DNA from: an uncultured Xylophilus sp.
GTDB lineage: Bacteria; Pseudomonadota; Gammaproteobacteria; Burkholderiales; Burkholderiaceae_C
NCBI GenBank assembly: GCA_913776965.1
Contig: CAJYQL010000069.1
Location: 1 to 35,644 of the forward strand
Direction: 5' to 3'
Length of the DNA stretch: 35,644 bases
In this document: positions 7,640 to 15,767 of the stretch, one piece after another
Numbering within the stretch: position 1 is the stretch's first letter
How the letters are laid out: every line of letters starts with the position of its first letter
Made by a program: the position numbers and the translations under genes
Notes under the pieces: generated by a model
The model's database searches: none
What the model was told of the DNA's origin: nothing
What the model saw: only the letters and a program-made list of their open reading frames with translations

Positions 7640-7841
7640 GGAAGTACTCGGTGGATGGTCGATGGCGGCCGGGGGAGGGCGAACAGGGCGCTCCGGCAGG
7701 GCCGCACGGCGTGTCGAACCACCTTCGTGTCGGACATGCCGACCTGTGCGTAGGACAGCGGCGCCGCGGCGGTAAGACCGGCGGCCGGACTTTGGCGCAG
7801 GGCCCGCGCGAGCACGGCGGCGATGGCCGAGAATGCGGCCC

Positions 7842-8480
7842 ATGCTCCAGTACCACACCATCCCCGTCACCGCTTTCCAGCAGAACTGCTCCCTCGTCTG
7901 GGACGACACGACGATGGAGGGCGTGCTGATCGACCCGGGCGGCGACGTGGACCGGCTGCTGGCCGAAGCGCGCCAGCGCGGCGTGGCGCTGAAAGCGATC
8001 TGGCTGACCCACGCGCACATCGACCATGCCGGCGGCGTGGCGGAACTGGTGGCGCGGGAAGGCCTGCCGGTGGTCGGCCCGCATCCGGAAGACCAGTTCC
8101 TGATCGACGGCCTCGCCGCCCAGGCGCGGGCCTACGGCTTTCCGCCGGCGGGCCCTTTCGTCCCGGAGCGCTGGCTGCACGACGGCGACACGGTCACGCT
8201 CGGCGAACACACGTTCGCGGTCCGCCACTGCCCGGGCCATACACCGGGCCATGTGGTGTTCCACCATGCGCCCTCGAAGCGGGCGTTCGTGGGCGACGTG
8301 CTGTTCGCCGGATCGGTCGGCCGGACCGACTTCCCGCGCAGCGACCCGCAGGCGCTGATCGACAGCATCGTGCAGAAGCTCTGGCCGATGGGCGACGACA
8401 CGGTGTTCGTGCCCGGCCACGGTCCGGAAAGCAGCTTCGGCCGCGAACGGCGCAGCAACCCCTATGTCGGCGGGACCTGA
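7842..8480 (+). CDS. MBL-fold hydrolase, YcbL/GloC type
   Basis: A 212-residue metallo-beta-lactamase-fold protein. The start and first strand (MLQYHTIPVTAFQQNCSL) closely match E. coli YcbL (GloC), a type II glyoxalase that hydrolyses S-lactoylglutathione. Zinc ligands are present: THAHIDH at 56-62, the CPGHTPGH His, the GDVLF Asp and the VPGHGP His near the end. Two in-frame ATGs, 7833 and 7842, compete; 7842 gives the family-like N-terminus. It is convergent with the M48 peptidase, 21 bp away, with a short CCCGC/GCGGG hairpin after the stop at about 8483-8496. Confidence 0.92.
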   Translation: MLQYHTIPVTAFQQNCSLVWDDTTMEGVLIDPGGDVDRLLAEARQRGVALKAIWLTHAHIDHAGGVAELVAREGLPVVGPHPEDQFLIDGLAAQARAYGFPPAGPFVPERWLHDGDTVTLGEHTFAVRHCPGHTPGHVVFHHAPSKRAFVGDVLFAGSVGRTDFPRSDPQALIDSIVQKLWPMGDDTVFVPGHGPESSFGRERRSNPYVGGT

Positions 8481-8501
8481 CCCGCCGACGCGGGCGGAGC
8501 G

Positions 8502-9356
8502 TCAGCCGCGCTGCGCCGCGCGGTAGAGCGGTTCGACCTTGGGCACGTTGGCCTGCAGTTCGCGGATACGTTCCGGCCCGCTCGGGTGGGTCGACAGGAA
8601 GCTCGGTCCGTTCGAACCGCCGCCCGCGCGGCCCATCTTTTCCCACAGCGATACGGCCGCCTGCGGGTCGTAGCCGGCACGGGCGGCGAGTTCCAGGCCG
8701 ACGATGTCGGCATCGGTTTCGTCGGCGCGGCTGAAGCGCAGCGTCAGCAGCTGGCCACCCAGGCCGGCGGCGGTCTGGCCGAGCTGACCCAGGCCGAACA
8801 GCTGGCTGGCCAGCGAAATGCCGATCTCCGTCGCCTGCGTTTTCGCCACCCGGGCGCGGGCATGCTCGCGCAACGCATGCGCCATCTCGTGGCCCATGAT
8901 CATCGCGGTCTCGTCGTCGGTCAGCTTCAGCTGGTCGAGGATACCGGTATAGAAGGCGATCTTGCCGCCCGGCATGCAGAAGGCGTTGATCTGCTTGCTG
9001 CCGATCAGGTTCACTTCCCAGTTCCAGCCGCGTGCGCGCTGGTTCCAGGCCGGTGCGAACGGGATCAGCCGGCGCGAGATGGTGCGCAACCGGATCAGCT
9101 GCGGGTTGTTGTCGGGTGCCAGGGCGCCCTGTGCGCGGGCCTTGGCGAGCAGTTCGGGGTACTGCTGCGCGGCGGCCTGTTCCAGCGTCTCGGCCGGCAC
9201 CAGGTTGCGGAGGGAGGAACTCCGGCCGACATCGACCTGGGCCGCCACGGGGCCTACTGCTGCAGCGCCGGCCAGCGCGACGAAGCTGCGCCGTCGGAAC
9301 CCGGTCGCCGAAGTAGCGGGACGCAGGGGGGATTTGAGGTCGCAGAGTCGGCACAT
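8502..9356 (-). CDS. M48 family metalloprotease with probable Tat signal
   Basis: A zinc metallopeptidase of about 284 residues. The N-terminus carries RRRSFVALAGAAA, a twin-arginine-like signal, with cleavage probable after VAAQ near residue 40, so export to the periplasm is likely. The catalytic motif is GHEMAHALREH (H156, E157, H160), and the third zinc ligand is probably Glu in FSRADETDAD (E213). The SerThrHisPro near the end is typical of the BepA/LoiP-type periplasmic M48 group, which takes part in outer-membrane protein quality control. The ATG at 9356 leaves 34 bp to the divergent ampG start; an in-frame ATG at 9401 would overlap it. Neither has a strong ribosome site. Confidence 0.9.
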   Translation of the reverse strand: MCRLCDLKSPLRPATSATGFRRRSFVALAGAAAVGPVAAQVDVGRSSSLRNLVPAETLEQAAAQQYPELLAKARAQGALAPDNNPQLIRLRTISRRLIPFAPAWNQRARGWNWEVNLIGSKQINAFCMPGGKIAFYTGILDQLKLTDDETAMIMGHEMAHALREHARARVAKTQATEIGISLASQLFGLGQLGQTAAGLGGQLLTLRFSRADETDADIVGLELAARAGYDPQAAVSLWEKMGRAGGGSNGPSFLSTHPSGPERIRELQANVPKVEPLYRAAQRG

Positions 9357-9390
9357 GGCGACCAATAATAGGAAGCCACCCCAGGACACC

Positions 9391-10782
9391 ATGTCGGACA
9401 ACTACGCGAACCCCCCCGCCGCCGCGGCGCCCCGAAACCTTCCTACATCCCCTGCCGCCGTGTCGGCGCCCGCCGCACGGCGGAGCTGGCGCGAGGCGCT
9501 GCGGGTCTACCGCGAGCCCGCCAGCCTGCGCATGCTGGCGCTCGGCTTCTCGGCCGGGCTGCCTCTGCTGCTGGTCTTCGGCACCCTGTCCTTCTGGCTG
9601 CGGGAGGCGGGCGTGCAGCGCGCCACCATCGGCTTCCTCAGCTGGATCGGACTGGCCTACGCCTTTAAATGGGTCTGGGCGCCGCTGGTGGACCGGCTGC
9701 CGATCCCGCTGCTGCACCGCCGGCTGGGCCGGCGCCGCAGCTGGCTGCTGCTGGCGCAGGCGGTCGTGGTCGCGGGCCTCTGCGGCCTGGCGCTCAGCGA
9801 TCCGCGGGCCGGACTGGGCGCGGTGGTGGGATGCGCGCTGCTGGTGGCCTTCGGATCGGCCACGCAGGACATCGCGCTCGATGCCTTCCGCATCGAGTCG
9901 GCCGATGCCGAACGCCAGGCCGCCCTCGCGGCCACTTACCAGACCGGCTACCGGCTGGCGATGATCTGGTCCGGGGCGGGCGTGCTGTGGCTGGCCGCGC
10001 GGGCCGAGGTGCCGGGCGCCGGCAGCTACCAGCCGCTGGCCTGGCGCTTCGCCTACCTGGCGATGGCGGCGAGCATGGCGGTCGGCATCGCCACGGTGCT
10101 GCTGTCGCGCGAACCCGCGCCGCGGGCGCTGCCGCCGGCACGCAATGCGGCCGAATGGCTGCACGGTGCGGTGCTGGCGCCGTTCGCCGACTTCGTCCAG
10201 CGCTACCGCTGGCAGGCGGTGCTGGTGCTGGCCCTGATCGCCACCTACCGGATCAGCGACGTGGTGATGGGCATCATGGCCAATCCGTTCTACGTGGACA
10301 TGGGCTACACCAAGGACGAGGTGGCGGCGGTCACCAAGGTCTACGGCGTGGTGATGACGCTGGCCGGCGCCTTCGTGGGCGGCGTGCTCGCGATGCGCTT
10401 GGGCGTGATGCGGGTGCTGATGCTCGGGGCGGTGCTGTCGTCGCTGTCGAACCTGCTGTTCGCCTGGCTCGCCGGGCGCGGCCACGACGTGGGCGGGCTG
10501 GTCGCGGTGATCGCGGCCGACAACCTGGCGGCGGGCATCGCATCGGCGGCCTTCATCGCGTATCTCTCGGGGCTGACCAACCTGCAATATTCGGCAACCC
10601 AGTACGCGCTCTTCTCTTCGATGATGCTGCTGCTGCCCAAGTGGCTGGCCGGCTATTCGGGGCTCGCGATCGACGCCTGGGGCTATCCGGTCTTCTTCGT
10701 CGGCACCGCGCTGCTGGGGCTGCCGGTGCTGGTACTGGTCGCATGGGCGGCGCGGGTCGGCCGCAGGCCGGCGTTTACCTAA
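9391..10782 (+). CDS. ampG: AmpG-like muropeptide permease (MFS)
   Basis: A 463-residue major facilitator protein with about 12 hydrophobic segments. The first transmembrane part (LGFSAGLPLLLVFGTLSFWL, then REAGVQRATIGFLSW) and the following WAPLVDRLPIP and RRLGRRRSW loop are typical of AmpG. AmpG imports GlcNAc-anhydroMurNAc peptides into the cytoplasm for cell-wall recycling and can influence AmpC beta-lactamase induction; no ampC or ampR is present here. The start ATG has AGGA about 6 bases upstream. The first 35 residues are Pro/Ala-rich and probably cytoplasmic. It is divergent from the M48 protease with only 34 bp between them, so the promoters must overlap or extend into the genes. Confidence 0.92.
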   Translation: MSDNYANPPAAAAPRNLPTSPAAVSAPAARRSWREALRVYREPASLRMLALGFSAGLPLLLVFGTLSFWLREAGVQRATIGFLSWIGLAYAFKWVWAPLVDRLPIPLLHRRLGRRRSWLLLAQAVVVAGLCGLALSDPRAGLGAVVGCALLVAFGSATQDIALDAFRIESADAERQAALAATYQTGYRLAMIWSGAGVLWLAARAEVPGAGSYQPLAWRFAYLAMAASMAVGIATVLLSREPAPRALPPARNAAEWLHGAVLAPFADFVQRYRWQAVLVLALIATYRISDVVMGIMANPFYVDMGYTKDEVAAVTKVYGVVMTLAGAFVGGVLAMRLGVMRVLMLGAVLSSLSNLLFAWLAGRGHDVGGLVAVIAADNLAAGIASAAFIAYLSGLTNLQYSATQYALFSSMMLLLPKWLAGYSGLAIDAWGYPVFFVGTALLGLPVLVLVAWAARVGRRPAFT

Positions 10783-10788
10783 CTTTAC

Positions 10789-10806
10789 GGCCGCGACACC
10801 GCGGCC
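10789..10806. other. GC hairpin between ampG and response regulator
   Basis: GGCCGCG and CGCGGCC form a perfect 7-bp stem around ACAC, 6 bp after the ampG stop. There is no T-run, so it is at best a weak terminator or an mRNA 3'-end stabiliser. Confidence 0.6.
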
Positions 10807-10847
10807 TGCGGCGCCCGGCGCACCATGGCCGCATGGAGGTTTCCCCG

Positions 10848-11576
10848 ATGACGACCGCGCAACTCCTGATGATCGAAGACGACGCCCGCCTGGCGCAGAT
10901 GGTGGGCGAATACCTGACGCAGTCCGGCTTTGGCGTGGCCCATGCCGGCACCGGCCGCGACGGCCTGGAGCGGCTGCAGGGCGAGGGCGGCGCGGCCGCC
11001 GCGGCGATGCCGGACCTGGTGGTGCTCGACCTGATGCTGCCCGACATCGACGGGCTGGAAGTCTGCCGCCGCATCCGCGCGCTGCCCGGCGCGGCGGCCC
11101 AGGTGCCGGTGCTGATGCTGACCGCCAAGGGCGATCCGATGGACCGCATCATCGGCCTGGAGCTCGGCGCCGACGACTACCTGCCCAAGCCCTTCGAGCC
11201 GCGCGAACTGCTGGCGCGCATCCGGGCGATCCTGCGGCGCCGCACCGACGGCCCGGCCGCTGCGTCGCGCACGATGCGCTTCGGCTCGCTGGAGATCGAC
11301 CGCGACGCCCGCACCGTCACCGTCGGCGGCCAGCCGGCCGAACTCACCTCCTACCAGTTCGACCTGCTGATCGCGCTGGCCGAGCGCGCCGGCCGGGTGC
11401 TGAGCCGCGACCAGATCATGGAAGCCGTGCGCGGCCGCGAACTGGAGGCCTTCGACCGCTCGATCGACGTGCACATGGGCCGCATCCGCGCGGCGATCGA
11501 GGCCGACGCGAAGAACCCGAAGCGCATCCTGACGGTGCGCGGCGTGGGCTACGTCTTCGCCAAGCAGCAGGACTAG
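10848..11576 (+). CDS. OmpR/PhoB-family response regulator
   Basis: A 242-residue two-component regulator. The receiver domain (1-120) has the acidic pair D11/D12, phospho-acceptor D61 in VVLDLMLPDIDG, T92 and K114 in YLPKPFEPRE. The C-terminal winged helix (about 145-238) ends in DVHMGRIRAAIE and RILTVRGVGYVFA, the OmpR/PhoB DNA-binding signature. GGAGGT lies about 8 bases before the ATG. The histidine kinase gene follows after a 127-bp gap filled by a GC-rich repeat, so the two may be transcribed together. Target genes cannot be told from sequence; the RstA/BasR-type layout alone does not fix the signal. Confidence 0.94.
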   Translation: MTTAQLLMIEDDARLAQMVGEYLTQSGFGVAHAGTGRDGLERLQGEGGAAAAAMPDLVVLDLMLPDIDGLEVCRRIRALPGAAAQVPVLMLTAKGDPMDRIIGLELGADDYLPKPFEPRELLARIRAILRRRTDGPAAASRTMRFGSLEIDRDARTVTVGGQPAELTSYQFDLLIALAERAGRVLSRDQIMEAVRGRELEAFDRSIDVHMGRIRAAIEADAKNPKRILTVRGVGYVFAKQQD

Positions 11577-11690
11577 GCACACCTCCAGGCTGCGCGCTGT
11601 GCGCCCCGCCTGTCCGTCCCCTTGCCGGGGGGCGCCACCGGCAGACCGGCAGAACCGGATCCGCGCTGGTCCCAAAAGAACCGCCCGTAC
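11577..11690 (+). repeat. GC-rich REP-like element, copy A
   Basis: The gap between response regulator and kinase holds a GC-rich segment with small inverted repeats: CCAGGCTGCGCGCTGTGCGCC, then CCCC/GGGG around TTGCC, then GCGCCACCGGCAGACCGGCA and GAACCGGATCC. The second half matches a stretch inside the MlaF-like gene (about 18925-18970), and the general layout matches the fusA-tuf gap. I remember similar elements between genes in Comamonadaceae. No gene is visible in it. Confidence 0.6.
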
Positions 11691-11703
11691 GAGGCCCTTC
11701 CCC

Positions 11704-12966
11704 ATGGTCGTTTCCCCTCCCTCCTCCGTCGGCCGCAAGCGGCCCGGGCCGCTTTCGCGGCTGACGCAGCGGCTTTACGTTCGTATCTGGCTCGCAGTCG
11801 TGCTGGCGGTGGCGGTGCTGACGCTGATGGTCGGCTGGGCCTGGCAGATGGCGTCGGACCCGCCGCTGCGCGAGGTGGTCGTGCGCACGCCCGAAGGCCA
11901 GGTGGTCGGCGGCGGGGTGATCCGGCCGCGGCGCGAGCGGCAGGAAGAAGAAGAGGCGCGCGCGGAAGCACGGGGTCCGGCCGCCGGTCCTCCGCATCCG
12001 CCGCGCCGACCGGGGCCGGAATTCGCGGTCACGATGACCGACGGCCGGGTGCTCAACATCCACCTGCCGCGGCCGCCGCGGAATTTCTGGAACCGGCCGC
12101 CGTTCGGCTTCTTCTGGACCCTCGGGCTGGTGGCGGTGGCGGTGGCGCTCGCCACCTACCCGATCATCCGCAAACTCACCCGGCGACTGGAGAACCTGCA
12201 GTCCGGCGTCGAGCAGTGGGGCCGCGGCGACCTGTCGGCGCGGGTGCCGGAGCAGGGCTCGGACGAGGTCGCCTTTCTGGCCCGCCGCTTCAACCACGCG
12301 GCCGCGCGGATCGAGCACCTGGTGCAGTCGCACAAGTCGCTGCTGGCCAACGCCTCGCACGAACTGCGCTCGCCGCTCACCCGCATCCGCATGGGGCTGG
12401 AGCTGATGGGGACCACACCTTCGTCCACCTTCCGCGACGAGATCTCGCGCAACATCGCCGAGCTCGACCAGCTGATCGACGAAATCCTGCTGGCCAGCCG
12501 GCTCGACGCGCAGGAAGCCGACATGGGCACGGTCGAGACGATCGACCTGGTCGGGTTGGCGGCCGAGGAATGCGCCCGCACCGGCGCCGAACTGGAACTG
12601 GCGCCCGGCGGCGGCGACGTGCAGGCGCGCGGCGTGGCCAAGCTGCTGCGGCGCGCGGTGCGCAATCTGCTGGAGAACGCCCGGCGCTACGGCGCGGGCG
12701 ACATCACCGCCATCGTGCGGCAGGAAGGCGGCCGGGCGGTGGTGCGGGTCTGCGACCGCGGCCCGGGCGTGCCGGCCGAACTGCGCGAACGCATCTTCGA
12801 GCCGTTCTACCGGCTGCCCGGCGCGAGCGAGCGCGAGGGCGGCGTCGGCCTCGGCCTCGCGCTGGTGCGCTCGATCGCCGAGCGCCACGGCGGCGAGGCC
12901 CGCTGCGAGGCGCGCGAGGGCGGCGGCGCGGTGTTCGTGCTGGCGCTGCCGCTGGTGGCGGACTGA
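11704..12966 (+). CDS. Sensor histidine kinase, partner of the upstream regulator
   Basis: A 420-residue membrane kinase. Transmembrane helices are at about 27-47 and 135-153, with a periplasmic loop between them; a HAMP linker spans about 155-205. The HisKA phospho-site is ASHELRSPLTR (H219), and the HATPase domain has the N-box NLLENARRYG (N325), DRGPGVP and GGVGLGLALV. The periplasmic loop is odd: about residues 75-105 are a charged run (RRERQEEEEARAEARG) followed by a His/Pro/Arg-rich run, which could bind cations, but that is a guess. The start ATG at 11704 has GAGG about 9 bases upstream. The order regulator-kinase on one strand identifies the pair. It is convergent with the TauE/SafE gene. 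Confidence 0.93.
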   Translation: MVVSPPSSVGRKRPGPLSRLTQRLYVRIWLAVVLAVAVLTLMVGWAWQMASDPPLREVVVRTPEGQVVGGGVIRPRRERQEEEEARAEARGPAAGPPHPPRRPGPEFAVTMTDGRVLNIHLPRPPRNFWNRPPFGFFWTLGLVAVAVALATYPIIRKLTRRLENLQSGVEQWGRGDLSARVPEQGSDEVAFLARRFNHAAARIEHLVQSHKSLLANASHELRSPLTRIRMGLELMGTTPSSTFRDEISRNIAELDQLIDEILLASRLDAQEADMGTVETIDLVGLAAEECARTGAELELAPGGGDVQARGVAKLLRRAVRNLLENARRYGAGDITAIVRQEGGRAVVRVCDRGPGVPAELRERIFEPFYRLPGASEREGGVGLGLALVRSIAERHGGEARCEAREGGGAVFVLALPLVAD

Positions 12967-12994
12967 GCCGGCCCGCGCCGCGTGGCTGCGGCCG

Positions 12995-13753
12995 TCAGCG
13001 CAGGAACGCGTCGTACGCCGTCTTGCAGATCAGCAGGCTCACCACGCCGATGAACATGATCCGCACGAACCCGGTGCCGTGGCGCAGCGCCATGCGCGCG
13101 CCGAGCAGGCTGCCGACGATGTGCGCCACCGCCATCACCACCGCGAAGTGCCACCAGACGTGGCCCTTCCAGGCGAACAGTAGCATCGCGGCGAAGTTGG
13201 TGCCGGTGTTGAGCACCTTGGCCGACGCCGAGGCGTGCAGGAAGTCGTAGCCGAGCAGCCGCACGAAGAGGAACACCAGGAAGCTGCCGGTACCCGGGCC
13301 GAAGAACCCGTCGTAGAAGCCGATCGCCCCGCCGATGGCGCAGGCCAGCGCGACCTCGGACCGGCCGGTGCCGCGCGGCGCATGGTGGCGGCCGAGTTCC
13401 TTCTTGGCCAGGGTGTAGAGCAGCACGACCAGCAGGATGAAGGGCAGCAGCCGGCGGAACGCGTCGGGCGAGACCAGCGTCACCGTCCAGGCGCCGGCGA
13501 AGGACGCACCGAAGGCGGTCGCCGCGGCGGGCAGCACCACGTTCCAGGGCAGCAACACCCGCTGCAGGTACTGGCGCGCCGCGAAGCCGGTGCCCCAGAC
13601 CGAGGCCGCCTTGTTGGTGCCGAACAGCGTCGCCGGGTGCGCCCCGGGGAACACGGTGAACAGCACCGGCGTCAGCACCAGCCCGCCGCCGCCGACGATC
13701 GCATCCACGAACCCGGCGAGCAGCGCCGCCAACGAGACCCAGAGCAGTTCCAT
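12995..13753 (-). CDS. TauE/SafE family (DUF81) membrane permease
   Basis: A 252-residue protein with 7-8 hydrophobic segments. It has the family pattern: GFVDAIVGGGGLVLTPVLF near the start, GTNKAASVWGT, and the second-half repeat GAIGFYDGFFGPGTGSFLVF with NTGTNFAA. Members are proposed exporters of sulfite, sulfoacetate or other organosulfur anions; the substrate is not predictable here. The start is ATG at 13753, with no strong ribosome site visible. A 51-bp repeat and an intrinsic terminator lie in the 150 bp upstream on the same strand, so expression could be subject to leader control. Confidence 0.9.
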   Translation of the reverse strand: MELLWVSLAALLAGFVDAIVGGGGLVLTPVLFTVFPGAHPATLFGTNKAASVWGTGFAARQYLQRVLLPWNVVLPAAATAFGASFAGAWTVTLVSPDAFRRLLPFILLVVLLYTLAKKELGRHHAPRGTGRSEVALACAIGGAIGFYDGFFGPGTGSFLVFLFVRLLGYDFLHASASAKVLNTGTNFAAMLLFAWKGHVWWHFAVVMAVAHIVGSLLGARMALRHGTGFVRIMFIGVVSLLICKTAYDAFLR

Positions 13754-13773
13754 TCCGGCGATTGTCGCACGAC

Positions 13774-13824
13774 GCTATGAGTTTGATAGCGTGGTGCGCA
13801 GGTGGGGCGGGCGCAGGAGCCCGA
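13774..13824 (+). repeat. 51-bp dispersed palindromic repeat, copy 1
   Basis: Begins with GCTATGAGTTTGATAGC (imperfect GCTA/TAGC palindrome), continues TGCGCAGG, and ends GCGCAGGAGCCCGA. It has exactly the same length and spacing as the copies at 20955, 26708 and 29980. It lies in the gap 21 bp before the tauE-like start codon. Confidence 0.85.
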
Positions 13825-13854
13825 AAAGTATCCGATACCAGCCGGCGCGCGGGC

Positions 13855-13883
13855 AAAAAAAAGCGCCATCGCGGGGATGGCGC
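13855..13883 (-). terminator. Orphan intrinsic terminator (minus strand)
   Basis: On the minus strand GCGCCATC, a 5-base loop and GATGGCGC form a perfect 8-bp stem followed directly by eight T. The nearest upstream sequence on this strand is the back of amt, so the terminator ends no known gene. It sits about 100 bp upstream of the tauE-like start, which suits a small RNA or an attenuated leader. Confidence 0.85.
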
Positions 13884-14102
13884 CGTGTCGAGCGGCCGGC
13901 ATCTCGGAAGGATGCTTCGGCCATTCATCTGATTCTGGTTGGGTGTGTCTGTCTCCTCGGTCCCCCGCCCCAGCGGGCGCTCGGCCCGCTCGCGAGTGGC
14001 GTGACTGTAGGCGCCTGCGCGCGTTTGGTGCATAGGATTTACCCGGGCTCCGGCCCCGCGCCGGTGCGGCGGCCGTGGCACGACTCCTGCTGGAACGCCC
14101 GC

Positions 14103-15353
14103 ATGACGCCCACCCAACCCGGCCTGGTGCCGCTCGACCAGATCCACGCCGCCGACACCGCCTGGATGATGACCGCCACCGCGCTGGTGCTGCTGATGAC
14201 GCTGCCGGGCATTGCGCTGTTCTACGCCGGCATGGTGCGCCGCAAGAACGTGCTCAACACCATGGCCAGCGTGATCGCCGTGGCGGCGCTGGTCACGGTG
14301 CTCTGGTACGGCGTCGGCTATTCGCTGGCCTTCACACCGGGCAACGGCTTCCTGGGCGGCACCGGCCGGCTGTGGTTCGCCGGGCTCGACTACGCCCGCG
14401 ACGCCGGCCGTATCGCCGTCAGCCACATCGCGCCGCAGGTGCCGGAGTCGGTCTATTCGATGTTCCAGCTCGCCTTCGCGATCATCACGCCGGCGCTGAT
14501 CGTCGGCGCCTTCGTCGAGCGGATGCGCTTCTCGGCGATGCTCTGGTTCACCGCGCTCTGGTCGCTGCTGGTGTACGTGCCGGTCGCGCACTGGGTCTGG
14601 GAGCCGGGCGGCTGGCTGGCTCAGCGCGGCGCGCTCGATTTCGCCGGCGGCACGGTGGTGCACATCAACGCCGGCATCGCCGGCCTGGTCTGCGCCTGGA
14701 TGCTCGGGCCGCGCACCGGCTACGGCCGCGAGCCGTTCGAGCCCTTCAACCTGGGCCTGACGATGACCGGCACCGGTCTGCTCTGGGTCGGCTGGTTCGG
14801 CTTCAACGCCGGCTCGGCGGTGGCGTCGGACGGCCGGGCGGGCCTCGCCTTCGCGGTCACGCACATCGCCGCGGCCGGCGGGGCGCTGGCCTGGATGGCG
14901 GGGGAATGGGTGATGCGGCGCCGGCCGTCGCTGCTGGGCCTGTGCTCCGGCGCGGTAGGCGGGCTGGTGGCGATCACGCCGGCCTCGGGCTTCGTCGGGC
15001 CGCGCGCGGCGCTGGCCATCGGGCTGATCGCGGGCCTGGCCTGCTATTGGGGCGCGACCGGCCTGAAGCGCCTGCTGCAGGCCGACGACGCGCTCGACGT
15101 GTTCGGCGTGCACGGCATCGGCGGCATCGTGGGCTGCCTGCTGACCGGCGTGTTCGCCGATCCGGTGGTCGGCGGCGCGGAAGGCAACGTGCTGGTGCAG
15201 GCGCTGAGTGCCGTCGCGGTGCTCGGCTACGGCGCCTGCGGTACCGCGCTGGTGCTGTGGATCACCCGGCTGCTGGTCGGACTGCGGGTCGACGAGGTCG
15301 CGGAGCAGCACGGCCTCGACATCGCGCAGCACCGCGAACGTATCGGTGGCTGA
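14103..15353 (+). CDS. amt: Ammonium transporter, Amt family
   Basis: A 416-residue membrane protein with about 11 transmembrane segments that conducts ammonium across the inner membrane. The signature is complete: ALFYAGMVRRKNVLNTM near the start, the twin pore histidines in GGTVVHINAG (H187) and DVFGVHGIGG (H337), and the WFGFNAGS segment. It has no separate signal-peptide-like extension. The usual partner glnK is not adjacent; instead a 117-residue unknown protein follows. The start ATG at 14103 has GGAA about 9 bases upstream. Regulation by nitrogen status is expected for the family, but I see no sigma54 site in the upstream gap. Confidence 0.95.
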   Translation: MTPTQPGLVPLDQIHAADTAWMMTATALVLLMTLPGIALFYAGMVRRKNVLNTMASVIAVAALVTVLWYGVGYSLAFTPGNGFLGGTGRLWFAGLDYARDAGRIAVSHIAPQVPESVYSMFQLAFAIITPALIVGAFVERMRFSAMLWFTALWSLLVYVPVAHWVWEPGGWLAQRGALDFAGGTVVHINAGIAGLVCAWMLGPRTGYGREPFEPFNLGLTMTGTGLLWVGWFGFNAGSAVASDGRAGLAFAVTHIAAAGGALAWMAGEWVMRRRPSLLGLCSGAVGGLVAITPASGFVGPRAALAIGLIAGLACYWGATGLKRLLQADDALDVFGVHGIGGIVGCLLTGVFADPVVGGAEGNVLVQALSAVAVLGYGACGTALVLWITRLLVGLRVDEVAEQHGLDIAQHRERIGG

Positions 15354-15390
15354 TCGCTGCCGTTTCAGGACCGACGCCAGGACCACCCCC

Positions 15391-15744
15391 ATGACCGACA
15401 GCGAACGCATCGCCATCGCCGCCCATCTGCATGTGCTGCTGCGGCGCATCACCGGCCGGGTGACGGACACCGAATGGATGGCCGCCAATGCCGAATACGC
15501 CGCCGCCATGACCCGCTTCGCGCATGCGGCCGCGGTGGAGGAGAAGCGGCCGGAGCTCGCCGACTGGGCGACGCGGCTGGAGGTGGCGATGGGGTTGCGC
15601 ACGGTGGCGGCTCCCCCGCCGCCGGCGCCGCCCGCGGCATCGGTGCCGCCGGACTCCGGGCTCTTCGCTCCGTCGCAGAACGGGCTGCCGCCCCGGCCGG
15701 CGGGCGGCCCCGACGGGCCACGCTACGTCGGCGGGCTGCGCTGA
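15391..15744 (+). CDS. Small hypothetical protein with Pro-rich tail
   Basis: A 117-residue protein, 37 bp after amt on the same strand and possibly co-transcribed with it. Residues 1-70 are predicted helical and soluble (LHVLLRRITGRVTDTEWM, then AANAEYAAAMTRFAHAAA). Residues 72-117 are Pro/Ala/Gly-rich low-complexity sequence ending in GPRYVGGLR. AGGA lies about 9 bases before the ATG. I do not recognise the family, and it is not a PII protein. Confidence 0.65.
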   Translation: MTDSERIAIAAHLHVLLRRITGRVTDTEWMAANAEYAAAMTRFAHAAAVEEKRPELADWATRLEVAMGLRTVAAPPPPAPPAASVPPDSGLFAPSQNGLPPRPAGGPDGPRYVGGLR

Positions 15745-15767
15745 GCCACGACTGCCGCAACGGCGTG

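Larger units (their letters stand above)
13754..14102. other. 349-bp gap between tauE-like gene and amt
   Basis: Besides the 51-bp repeat (13774-13824) and the minus-strand terminator (13855-13883), the gap holds a perfect 7-bp hairpin, AGCGGGC/GCCCGCT (13972-13990). I find no convincing sigma70 boxes for the divergent genes. The minus strand between about 14040 and 13884 would be the body of any small RNA ending at the terminator. Confidence 0.6.

Noticed and set aside
8194-10587. Long minus-strand reading frame of 797 codons across the M48 gene and ampG
   Set aside because: Its His/Gln/Arg-rich composition and overlap with two recognised genes mark it as a shadow frame.
12807-15602. Minus-strand frame of 931 codons opposite amt, the kinase end and tauE
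   Set aside because: Shadow of amt and neighbours; low-complexity His/Gln/Arg product with no domain.
15391-15744. GlnK/PII protein after amt
   Set aside because: The small product lacks the PII T-loop and B-loop sequences and has a Pro-rich tail.
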